NCBI GenBank assembly: GCA_002469605.1
Contig: DKMV01000025.1
Coordinates: 1-11,181, forward strand
Direction of reading: 5' to 3'
DNA length: 11,181 nt
From: Leclercia sp. UBA7405
GTDB taxonomy: Bacteria > Pseudomonadota > Gammaproteobacteria > Enterobacterales > Enterobacteriaceae
The notes below the pieces were generated by a model. It searched no databases. It was not told the DNA's origin and saw only the letters and a program-made list of their open reading frames with translations. Both the position numbers and the translations under genes were made by a program. The first letter of the stretch is position 1. Each line of letters begins with the position of its first letter. Of the stretch, positions 6,075 through 11,181 are shown one piece after another.

Positions 6075-7144
6075 ACGTTGCCCCGGTTACGAATAATGAT
6101 GCTCAGGAAGAAGGGGACGCCAACCAGCGAGGTCACAATACCCACGGGAATGATGACGCCAGGAACAATGTTCTTGGAAAATACCGAGGCCAGGGAGAGC
6201 ACCAGCGCGCCAATAAGCATGCTGCCCGGCAGATAAAAGCGGTGATCCTCCCCGAAGATCATACGGGAGATATGGGGGGCGACCAGGCCGATAAAGCCTA
6301 CCGGGCCAACAAAGGCGACCGTCAGGGCAGAGATAATGCTGATGCGCAGCAGCGTGGTCATCCGCAGCTTCTTCACGTTAATACCGAAGCTGACGGCACG
6401 ATCTTCACCCAGACGCAGCGCCGTCAGTTTCCATGCATTTTTCATCGACAGCGGCACGATAATCAGCAGCGCCACGGCCAGAATCGCCAGCTTATCCCAC
6501 GAGGCTCTTGCCAGGCTGCCCATCGTCCAGAAGACCAGCCCCTGCAGGGTATCTTCACTGGCGACGAACTGCAGAATGGAAATCAGGGCGTTAAAGGTGA
6601 AGACCAGGGCGATACCGAAGAGCACCACGCCGGAGGTTGCCACGTGCGTCCAGCGGCTGATGCCGTCGAGAATAAAGCAGGCCAGCAGCGCAAAGAGAAA
6701 GGCGTTGGCGGGAATAAACCACTTATCGTCGATACCGGGAATGCCAAGTCCCAGCACAATCGCCAGCGCGGCACCAAAAGAGGCGGCGGACGATACGCCC
6801 AGGGTGAACGGACTGGCAAGGGGGTTGTTGAGGATGGTCTGCATCTCTGCGCCCGCCAGCCCCAGCGCCATGCCCACGGCGACAGCCATTAAGGCGAACG
6901 GCAGGCGAATATCCCAGACGATAACGCGCGTGCCGGCGTCGGCAGCAGCCGAATTGATTAAGGTGTGCCAGAGCGTCGAAACCGAAATGCCGGATGGCCC
7001 GATAGTAAAGTCGAGAAGCAGAGAGCCGACAATAAGTACCAGAAGCACGCCTGCCAGCGCGAAACGCCTGACGAGGAGCTTACGGTATTGTAACGCGACG
7101 GTGGCTTCACCAGACCGATCGCTGGCGGCAAGGCTGGAGTTCAT
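6071..7144 (-). CDS. FecCD-family iron-chelate ABC importer permease
   Basis: A 357-residue inner-membrane permease, of usual length for the FecCD/BtuC family, with about ten hydrophobic segments after a polar tail of about 25 residues. Family signatures are clear: the DIRLPFALMA entry to a helix, then GAEMQTILNNPLASPFTLG, the most conserved FecCD block. Further on come GEDRAVSFGINVKKLR, the cytoplasmic stretch contacting the ATPase, and GFIGLVAPHISRMIFGEDHR near the C-terminus. It is a single permease, so it must act as a homodimer with two copies of the ATPase. It is the first gene of its unit. The ATG at 7144 follows AAGG with 7-nt spacing. A leader of about 90 nt and a Fur-like box precede it, which suggests iron-repressed expression. 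The substrate is not assignable. Confidence 0.93.
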   Translation of the reverse strand: MNSSLAASDRSGEATVALQYRKLLVRRFALAGVLLVLIVGSLLLDFTIGPSGISVSTLWHTLINSAAADAGTRVIVWDIRLPFALMAVAVGMALGLAGAEMQTILNNPLASPFTLGVSSAASFGAALAIVLGLGIPGIDDKWFIPANAFLFALLACFILDGISRWTHVATSGVVLFGIALVFTFNALISILQFVASEDTLQGLVFWTMGSLARASWDKLAILAVALLIIVPLSMKNAWKLTALRLGEDRAVSFGINVKKLRMTTLLRISIISALTVAFVGPVGFIGLVAPHISRMIFGEDHRFYLPGSMLIGALVLSLASVFSKNIVPGVIIPVGIVTSLVGVPFFLSIIIRNRGNV

Positions 7145-7236
7145 TGGATAACCTTATGATGCAACACAACAAAATTGTTGTATCTCCCACCTGTCCTGTG
7201 GAGAGTGCTGCAAGATATCCATTATCCGGGAGATAC
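7145..7236 (-). other. Leader RNA of the metal-chelate importer with alternative pairings
   Basis: From the predicted start near 7236 down to the ATG the minus-strand RNA can fold in two exclusive ways. GTATCTCCC (7236-7228) is perfectly complementary to GGGAGATAC (7188-7180) across a 39-nt loop. The same second arm can instead pair locally: TCTCCAC (7204-7198) with GTGGGAGA (7190-7183), 7 bp, one bulged G, 7-nt loop. A further inverted repeat, ACAACAA and TTGTTGT around two bases (7166-7181), lies 9 bases before the AAGG ribosome site. I recognise no known riboswitch class. Confidence 0.4.
7154..7222 (-). CDS. Possible 22-codon leader ORF upstream of the FecCD permease
   Basis: Within the leader, ATG at 7222-7220 opens a 22-codon frame ending TAA at 7156-7154. 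The stop overlaps the AAGG of the permease ribosome site, so ribosomes ending here could affect permease initiation. The peptide starts MDILQHSPQ and ends FCCVAS; no family is recognised. The only ribosome-binding match is GGAT directly before the ATG, which is poor, and an open frame this short can arise by chance. Confidence 0.2.
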   Translation of the reverse strand: MDILQHSPQDRWEIQQFCCVAS

Positions 7237-7242
7237 CGGGCG

Positions 7243-7271
7243 ACGATATTGAAATTGATAATGCTTATCAA
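7243..7271 (-). promoter_or_regulatory. Promoter of the metal-chelate importer genes
   Basis: On the minus strand TTGATA (7271-7266, 5 of 6 to the -35) stands 17 bp before TATCGT (7248-7243, 4 of 6 to the -10). The start would be near 7236. The -35 lies inside the Fur-like palindrome, the usual geometry for iron-dependent repression. Confidence 0.55.
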
Positions 7272-7273
7272 TT
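7253..7273. promoter_or_regulatory. Fur-box-like operator
   Basis: AATTGATAA (7253-7261) and TTATCAATT (7265-7273) are perfect inverted repeats around TGC. Within them TGATAAT-G-CTTATCA (7256-7270) matches the 7-1-7 form of the Fur site, TGATAAT-n-ATTATCA, at 13 of 14 arm positions. It covers the -35 of the importer promoter. Iron-loaded Fur would then repress the three genes downstream. Confidence 0.75.
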
Positions 7274-7349
7274 CAAAAATAAAATTATGCGTGGTTCATT
7301 GACGGATTATTTGAGTTCTGACGAAAAAATAGCCGAACCAGAGCAAGGA

Positions 7350-7375
7350 GACGTGTCTGCGGGTGCAGACACGTC
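7350..7375 (-). terminator. Hairpin downstream of satP, probable terminator
   Basis: GACGTGTCTGC (7350-7360) and GCAGACACGTC (7365-7375) form a perfect 11-bp stem with a GGGT loop (plus-strand reading), starting 10 bases after the satP stop. In the satP reading direction the first T run (TTTTTT, 7329-7324) comes 20 nt after the stem, too far for a textbook intrinsic terminator. It may still end satP transcription or guard its 3' end, separating it from the Fur-marked unit. Confidence 0.55.
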
Positions 7376-7385
7376 GTAAGAGTGA

Positions 7386-7952
7386 TTAGTGTTTTTCACC
7401 AATCGGCAGTACGGTGCGGCCAAACTGTTCGTTCAGCACTTCGCCCATTGCCAGATAGATAGCGCTTGCGCCGCAAGCCAGGCCAACCCAGCCTGCTACA
7501 TGGATGATGCTTTCGCTATCCGCCAGGTGGCCAATCGCCAGCAGGGCGAACAGCACGGTCAGGCTCAGGAAGACGAACTGCAGCGCGCGGTTGCCCTTCA
7601 GGGTGCCGAAGAACATGAACAGCGTGAACACGCCCCACAAGCCCAGGTAGACGCCCATAAAGTGCGCATTTGCCGCATTTGCCAGGCCCATTGCAGGCAT
7701 CAGGATAATGGCGACAAGGGTCAGCCAGAAGGAACCGTAAGAGGTAAAGGCGGTTAAGCCGAAGGTATTGCCTTTCTTATATTCCAGCAGCCCCGCGAAG
7801 ATCTGCGCGATACCGCCGTAGAAAATGCCCATCGCCAGGATAACGCCATCCATCGGGAACATCCCGATGTTATGCAGGTTCAGCAGAATAGTGGTCATGC
7901 CAAAACCCATCAGGCCCAGCGGAGCCGGATTAGCCAACTTAGTGTTGCCCAT
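7386..7952 (-). CDS. satP: Acetate/succinate-proton symporter SatP (YaaH)
   Basis: The 188-residue product has the length of E. coli SatP and is nearly identical to it, from MGNTKLANPAPLGLMGFGMT at the start to FGRTVLPIGEKH at the end. It carries the AceTr (GPR1/FUN34/YaaH) signature NPAPLGL at 8-14 and six hydrophobic helices. The family forms hexamers in the inner membrane that carry acetate and succinate with protons. The ATG follows GAGG with 4-nt spacing. In E. coli yaaW and yaaI separate satP from dnaK; here satP lies directly upstream of dnaK on the opposite strand. A hairpin downstream and separate operators suggest it is transcribed alone. Confidence 0.97.
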   Translation of the reverse strand: MGNTKLANPAPLGLMGFGMTTILLNLHNIGMFPMDGVILAMGIFYGGIAQIFAGLLEYKKGNTFGLTAFTSYGSFWLTLVAIILMPAMGLANAANAHFMGVYLGLWGVFTLFMFFGTLKGNRALQFVFLSLTVLFALLAIGHLADSESIIHVAGWVGLACGASAIYLAMGEVLNEQFGRTVLPIGEKH

Positions 7953-8025
7953 AAGTCCTCAAAAAAATCATCATTAAATGGTGAAATGGTTAAACCCGCG
8001 TCAATTCTCCCTGACGGGGCGCGGC

Positions 8026-8054
8026 ATCATAATGGGCGCTACAGTCGCCGTCTA
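8026..8054 (-). promoter_or_regulatory. Probable satP promoter
   Basis: On the minus strand TAGACG (8054-8049, 4 of 6 to the -35) precedes TATGAT (8031-8026, 5 of 6 to the -10) by 17 bp. The start would be near 8019. The first 25 bases of the transcript can fold: CCCCGTCA pairs with TGACGCGGG apart from one bulged base, a 5' hairpin (8019-7995) that may stabilise the mRNA. The promoter points away from dnaK. Confidence 0.5.
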
Positions 8055-8074
8055 TGATCTGAACAGGGTGAATT

Positions 8075-8088
8075 TAAAAAATTTTTTA
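8075..8088. promoter_or_regulatory. A6T6 tract upstream of dnaK P1
   Basis: TAAAAAATTTTTTA is a 14-bp perfect palindrome ending 9 bases before the P1 -35 element, about -43 to -56 from the expected start. That is the place where an UP element contacts the alpha subunit of RNA polymerase, and A6T6 DNA is also intrinsically bent. The role is inferred from position and composition. Confidence 0.4.
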
Positions 8089-8097
8089 GGGTGCCCC

Positions 8098-8125
8098 CTT
8101 GATGGATGCCGTTGCGACCCCATCT
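8098..8125 (+). promoter_or_regulatory. dnaK heat-shock promoter P1 (sigma-32)
   Basis: CTTGATG (8098-8104), a 13-bp spacer, then CCCCATCT (8118-8125). This is the sigma-32 pattern CTTGAAA-N13-CCCCATnT with the same -35 variant and spacer as E. coli dnaK P1. Transcription would begin near 8132 and read dnaK and dnaJ. It is the strongest regulatory call in the window. Confidence 0.9.
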
Positions 8126-8172
8126 TGTAGACAACCGCAGTGAGTGGACCTGAAAAAATTCAAATCTGGGCA

Positions 8173-8200
8173 GTTGAAAAAGCACCTTCTGCCCTTATTA
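8173..8200 (+). promoter_or_regulatory. dnaK heat-shock promoter P2 (sigma-32)
   Basis: GGGCAGTTGAAA with GTTGAAA at 8173-8179, followed after 12 bp by CCCTTATTA (8192-8200). The flanking bases GGGCAGTTGAAA and TTATTACAG match my memory of E. coli dnaK P2. The -10 has one C fewer than the best sigma-32 sites, as expected of the weaker second promoter. Confidence 0.75.
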
Positions 8201-8247
8201 CAGGTACACAACCACATGTTGATCGAATTTTTAGTGGAGACGTTTAG

Positions 8248-10164
8248 ATGGGTAAAATTATTGGTATCGACCTGGGTACTACCAACTCTTGTGTAGCGAT
8301 TATGGACGGCACCACTGCACGCGTGCTGGAGAATGCCGAGGGCGATCGCACCACGCCTTCTATCATTGCTTATACCCAGGATGGTGAAACTCTGGTTGGT
8401 CAGCCGGCTAAACGTCAGGCAGTGACAAACCCGCAAAACACCCTGTTTGCAATCAAACGCCTGATTGGCCGTCGCTTCCAGGACGAAGAAGTTCAGCGTG
8501 ATGTTTCCATCATGCCGTACAAAATCATTGCAGCCGACAACGGCGACGCATGGCTTGATGTGAAAGGCACCAAAACCGCACCGCCGCAGATCTCTGCTGA
8601 AGTGCTGAAGAAAATGAAGAAAACGGCTGAAGATTACCTGGGCGAACCGGTAACTGAAGCGGTTATCACCGTTCCGGCTTACTTCAACGATGCGCAGCGT
8701 CAGGCAACCAAAGATGCCGGCCGTATCGCGGGCCTGGAAGTAAAACGTATCATCAACGAACCGACCGCAGCGGCGCTGGCCTACGGTCTGGATAAAGAAG
8801 TTGGCAACCGTACTATCGCGGTTTACGACCTCGGTGGTGGTACCTTCGATATCTCCGTTATCGAAATCGACGAAGTTGACGGCGAAAAAACCTTCGAAGT
8901 TCTTGCAACCAACGGTGATACCCACCTGGGTGGTGAAGACTTCGATACCCGTCTGATCAACTACCTCGTTGACGAATTTAAGAAAGATCAGGGCATTGAC
9001 CTGCGTAACGACCCGCTGGCTATGCAGCGCCTGAAAGAAGCCGCTGAGAAAGCGAAGATCGAACTCTCTTCCGCTCAGCAGACCGACGTGAACCTGCCGT
9101 ACATCACTGCAGACGCTACCGGTCCGAAACACATGAACATCAAAGTGACCCGTGCGAAACTGGAAAGCCTGGTAGAAGACCTGGTTAACCGTTCTATCGA
9201 GCCGCTGAAAGTTGCGCTGCAGGACGCTGGCCTGTCAGTATCCGACATCCAGGACGTTATCCTGGTTGGTGGTCAGACCCGTATGCCAATGGTTCAGAAG
9301 AAAGTAGCTGAATTCTTTGGTAAAGAGCCGCGTAAAGACGTTAACCCGGACGAAGCCGTTGCTATCGGTGCTGCCGTTCAGGGTGGTGTACTGACCGGTG
9401 AAGTTAAAGACGTACTGCTGCTGGACGTTACCCCGCTTTCTCTGGGTATCGAAACCATGGGCGGCGTGATGACTGCGCTGATCAACAAAAACACCACTAT
9501 CCCGACCAAGCACAGCCAGGTGTTCTCTACCGCTGAAGACAACCAGTCTGCGGTAACCATCCATGTGCTGCAGGGTGAGCGTAAACGTGCGGCTGATAAC
9601 AAATCTCTGGGTCAGTTCAACCTGGATGGTATCAACCCGGCACCGCGCGGTATGCCGCAGATCGAAGTGACCTTCGATATCGATGCCGATGGTATCCTGC
9701 ACGTTTCCGCGAAAGACAAAAACAGCGGTAAAGAGCAGAAGATCACCATTAAGGCCTCTTCCGGTCTGAACGAAGAAGAGATCCAGAAAATGGTTCAGGA
9801 TGCTGAAGCCAACGCTGAATCTGACCGTAAGTTCGAAGAGCTGGTGCAGACCCGCAACCAGGGTGACCACCTGCTGCACAGCACCCGTAAGCAGGTTGAA
9901 GAAGCAGGCGATAAACTGCCGGCTGATGACAAAACCGCTATCGAATCGGCTCTGAGCGCGCTGGAAACTTCTCTGAAAGGCGAAGATAAAGCGGACATCG
10001 AAGCGAAGATGCAGGAGCTGGCGCAGGTTTCCCAGAAGCTGATGGAAATCGCTCAGCAGCAGCACGCACAGCAGCAGGCTGGCGGCGCTGACGCCTCTGC
10101 GAACAACGCGAAAGATGACGACGTTGTCGACGCTGAGTTCGAAGAAGTTAAAGATAAAAAATAA
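8248..10164 (+). CDS. dnaK: Molecular chaperone DnaK (Hsp70)
   Basis: The cytosolic Hsp70: it binds exposed hydrophobic peptide segments in an ATP-driven cycle with DnaJ and GrpE, and also restrains sigma-32. At 638 residues it has the E. coli length and near-identical sequence. The ATPase domain (1-385) has the phosphate-1 loop [12 protein letters not shown], Lys70 (AIKRLIGR), Thr199 in GGGTFDIS and the adenosine motif VGGQTRMP. The linker DVLLLD is at 388-393. The substrate domain follows, then the helical lid and the tail ending EEVKDKK. Start ATG 8248 has GGAG 8 nt upstream and the invariant [13 protein letters not shown]-terminus. Codons are those of a highly expressed gene (many CTG, CGT, GAA, AAA, GGT), visibly different from the ABC genes. 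Two sigma-32 promoters drive it and dnaJ follows. Confidence 0.99.
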   Translation: MGKIIGIDLGTTNSCVAIMDGTTARVLENAEGDRTTPSIIAYTQDGETLVGQPAKRQAVTNPQNTLFAIKRLIGRRFQDEEVQRDVSIMPYKIIAADNGDAWLDVKGTKTAPPQISAEVLKKMKKTAEDYLGEPVTEAVITVPAYFNDAQRQATKDAGRIAGLEVKRIINEPTAAALAYGLDKEVGNRTIAVYDLGGGTFDISVIEIDEVDGEKTFEVLATNGDTHLGGEDFDTRLINYLVDEFKKDQGIDLRNDPLAMQRLKEAAEKAKIELSSAQQTDVNLPYITADATGPKHMNIKVTRAKLESLVEDLVNRSIEPLKVALQDAGLSVSDIQDVILVGGQTRMPMVQKKVAEFFGKEPRKDVNPDEAVAIGAAVQGGVLTGEVKDVLLLDVTPLSLGIETMGGVMTALINKNTTIPTKHSQVFSTAEDNQSAVTIHVLQGERKRAADNKSLGQFNLDGINPAPRGMPQIEVTFDIDADGILHVSAKDKNSGKEQKITIKASSGLNEEEIQKMVQDAEANAESDRKFEELVQTRNQGDHLLHSTRKQVEEAGDKLPADDKTAIESALSALETSLKGEDKADIEAKMQELAQVSQKLMEIAQQQHAQQQAGGADASANNAKDDDVVDAEFEEVKDKK

Positions 10165-10183
10165 TTGCCCCTGACCGGGCGCG

Positions 10184-10203
10184 ACGGCTGGCCTGACAGC
10201 CGT
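10184..10203 (+). other. First intercistronic hairpin, dnaK-dnaJ
   Basis: ACGGCTG (10184-10190) and CAGCCGT (10197-10203) form a 7-bp perfect stem with a 6-nt loop, 19 bases after the dnaK stop. No T run follows. Together with the larger hairpin downstream it probably sets mRNA processing or the drop in dnaJ output relative to dnaK. Confidence 0.5.
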
Positions 10204-10211
10204 TGAAACCA

Positions 10212-10243
10212 GCACGGGCGTAGGAGTTTCTCCACGCCCGTGC
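10212..10243 (+). other. Second, large intercistronic hairpin, dnaK-dnaJ
   Basis: GCACGGGCGT (10212-10221) and ACGCCCGTGC (10234-10243) pair perfectly over 10 bp; inside, after one bulged A, GGAG and CTCC add 4 bp around TTT. The bases after it (AACTATG) hold no T run, so it is not a full terminator. E. coli has a very similar hairpin in the same gap by memory, which points to a conserved attenuator, RNA-processing or stability element lowering dnaJ relative to dnaK. Confidence 0.65.
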
Positions 10244-10266
10244 AACTATGTTAAGGGCAGAACAAA

Positions 10267-11181
10267 ATGGCAAAGAGTGATTTTTACGAGATCTTAGGCG
10301 TCTCAAAATCGGCTGATGAGCGTGAAATCAAAAAGGCTTATAAGCGCCTGGCGATGAAATATCACCCGGACCGTAATCCGGGCGACAAAGAAGCCGAAGC
10401 AAAATTTAAAGAAGTGAAGGAAGCGTACGAAATTCTGACGGATGCTCAGAAGCGTGCGGCCTATGACCAGTATGGTCACGCGGCCTTTGAACAGGGCGGC
10501 GGTGGCGGCGGCTTTGGTGGCGGCTTCGGCGGCGGCGGCGCAGACTTCAGCGATATCTTTGGCGACGTATTTGGCGATATCTTTGGCGGCGGTCGCCGTC
10601 AGCGCGCAGCGCGCGGCGCCGATTTACGCTACAACATGGAGCTGACGCTGGAAGAAGCGGTGCGCGGCGTGACCAAAGAGATCCGCATCCCGACGCTGGA
10701 AGAGTGCGACATCTGCCACGGCAGCGGTGCCAAAGCGGGTACGCAGCCGCAAACCTGTCCGACCTGTCACGGTTCTGGCCAGGTCCAGATGCGTCAGGGC
10801 TTCTTCGCCGTACAGCAGGCCTGTCCGCACTGTCATGGTCGCGGTACGCTGATCAAAGATCCGTGCAACAAGTGCCACGGCCATGGACGTATTGAGAAAA
10901 CCAAAACTCTGTCGGTGAAAATCCCGGCAGGCGTGGATACCGGCGATCGCATCCGTCTTTCCGGCGAAGGTGAAGCGGGCGAGCACGGCGCACCGGCAGG
11001 CGATCTGTACGTTCAGGTTCAGGTGAAGCAGCACGCTATCTTCGAGCGTGAAGGCAATAACCTCTACTGCGAAGTGCCGATTAACTTTGCTATGGCGGCG
11101 CTGGGCGGCGAGATTGAAGTGCCGACGCTGGATGGCCGCGTGAACCTGAAGGTTCCGGGGGAAACCCAGACCGGCAAGCTG
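10267..11181 (+). CDS. dnaJ: Co-chaperone DnaJ (Hsp40), 3' end cut by window
   Basis: DnaJ delivers unfolded substrates to DnaK and stimulates its ATPase. The window holds 305 codons of about 376-379; no stop is reached. The J domain (1-70) has the catalytic HPD at 33-35, flanked by KRLAMKY. A Gly/Phe-rich linker follows (about 75-105, long glycine runs, then [13 protein letters not shown]). Four CXXCXGXG zinc repeats begin at Cys147, 164, 186 and 200 and form the two zinc centres. The start of the substrate-binding beta domain closes the window. Zinc cysteines lie about three residues later than in E. coli, as I recall it, because the glycine linker is slightly longer. The ATG follows AAGGG with 9-nt spacing. 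Transcription is expected from the dnaK promoters through the two hairpins. Confidence 0.98.
   Translation, partial: MAKSDFYEILGVSKSADEREIKKAYKRLAMKYHPDRNPGDKEAEAKFKEVKEAYEILTDAQKRAAYDQYGHAAFEQGGGGGGFGGGFGGGGADFSDIFGDVFGDIFGGGRRQRAARGADLRYNMELTLEEAVRGVTKEIRIPTLEECDICHGSGAKAGTQPQTCPTCHGSGQVQMRQGFFAVQQACPHCHGRGTLIKDPCNKCHGHGRIEKTKTLSVKIPAGVDTGDRIRLSGEGEAGEHGAPAGDLYVQVQVKQHAIFEREGNNLYCEVPINFAMAALGGEIEVPTLDGRVNLKVPGETQTGKL

Noticed and set aside
6336..7151. Plus-strand frame of 271 codons opposite the FecCD permease
   Set aside because: It mirrors the permease codons; low-complexity Ser/Ala/Arg sequence with no family features, whereas the permease shows all FecCD motifs.
8086..9132. Antisense reading frame of 348 codons opposite dnaK
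   Set aside because: Long open frames opposite dnaK are a known side effect of its codon use; they have caused false protein families. No promoter or ribosome site, and it covers the dnaK promoters.
9235..10245. Antisense reading frame of 336 codons opposite dnaK
   Set aside because: Same cause; the translation is compositionally odd (rich in Phe, Arg, Val) and has no recognisable domain.
1..11181. Mobile element, CRISPR, tRNA or phage attachment signs
   Set aside because: No transposase or integrase frame, terminal repeats, spaced repeats or tRNA cloverleaf was found on either strand.

Overview
The window comes from a gamma-proteobacterial chromosome of the Enterobacteriaceae, GC-rich and of the Klebsiella/Enterobacter kind rather than Escherichia coli itself. 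The frame genes talB, mog, satP, dnaK and dnaJ are almost identical in predicted protein to the E. coli genes and keep their order. The genus is an inference; nothing in the window fixes it.

Layout. Positions 1-903 hold the end of talB and the whole of mog (molybdopterin adenylyltransferase), both on the plus strand. Positions 1021-2310 hold a plus-strand 12-helix MFS transporter of the metabolite:H+ symporter type. It runs tail to tail into a minus-strand block that occupies 2307-7144. That block has two parts. Read in the direction of transcription, the first is a type II (BtuCD/FecCD-like) importer: permease (7144-6071), ATPase (6074-5298) and periplasmic binding protein (5278-4142), preceded by a Fur-box-like palindrome. 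The second is a two-gene WtpA/ModA-like plus WtpB/ModB-like oxyanion transporter: binding protein (4009-3080) and permease (about 3092-2307), preceded by an excellent ModE-box-like palindrome over its promoter start point. Then come satP (minus, 7952-7386), a divergent promoter region with two sigma-32 promoters, dnaK (8248-10164), two intercistronic hairpins, and dnaJ, cut by the window end after 305 codons.

How the genes fit together. E. coli K-12 has mog, satP, yaaW, yaaI, dnaK. Here five ABC genes and one MFS gene lie between mog and satP, and yaaW/yaaI are absent, so mog-satP behaves as an accessory insertion site. The ModE-like operator and the WtpA-like binding protein point to molybdate or tungstate uptake beside mog, whose product makes molybdenum cofactor from molybdopterin. 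The other importer looks iron-responsive; its substrate is probably a metal chelate but cannot be read from sequence.

Points most worth a second look: the 28-bp ModE-like operator; the oxyanion permease, which has no ATG, GTG or TTG that would include its first membrane helix, but has an ATA codon 7 nt after a perfect AAGGAG; the missing ATPase of that system; and a roughly 90-nt leader before the FecCD-type permease with two mutually exclusive pairings and a 22-codon ORF. No rRNA, tRNA, CRISPR, IS element or integrase was seen.
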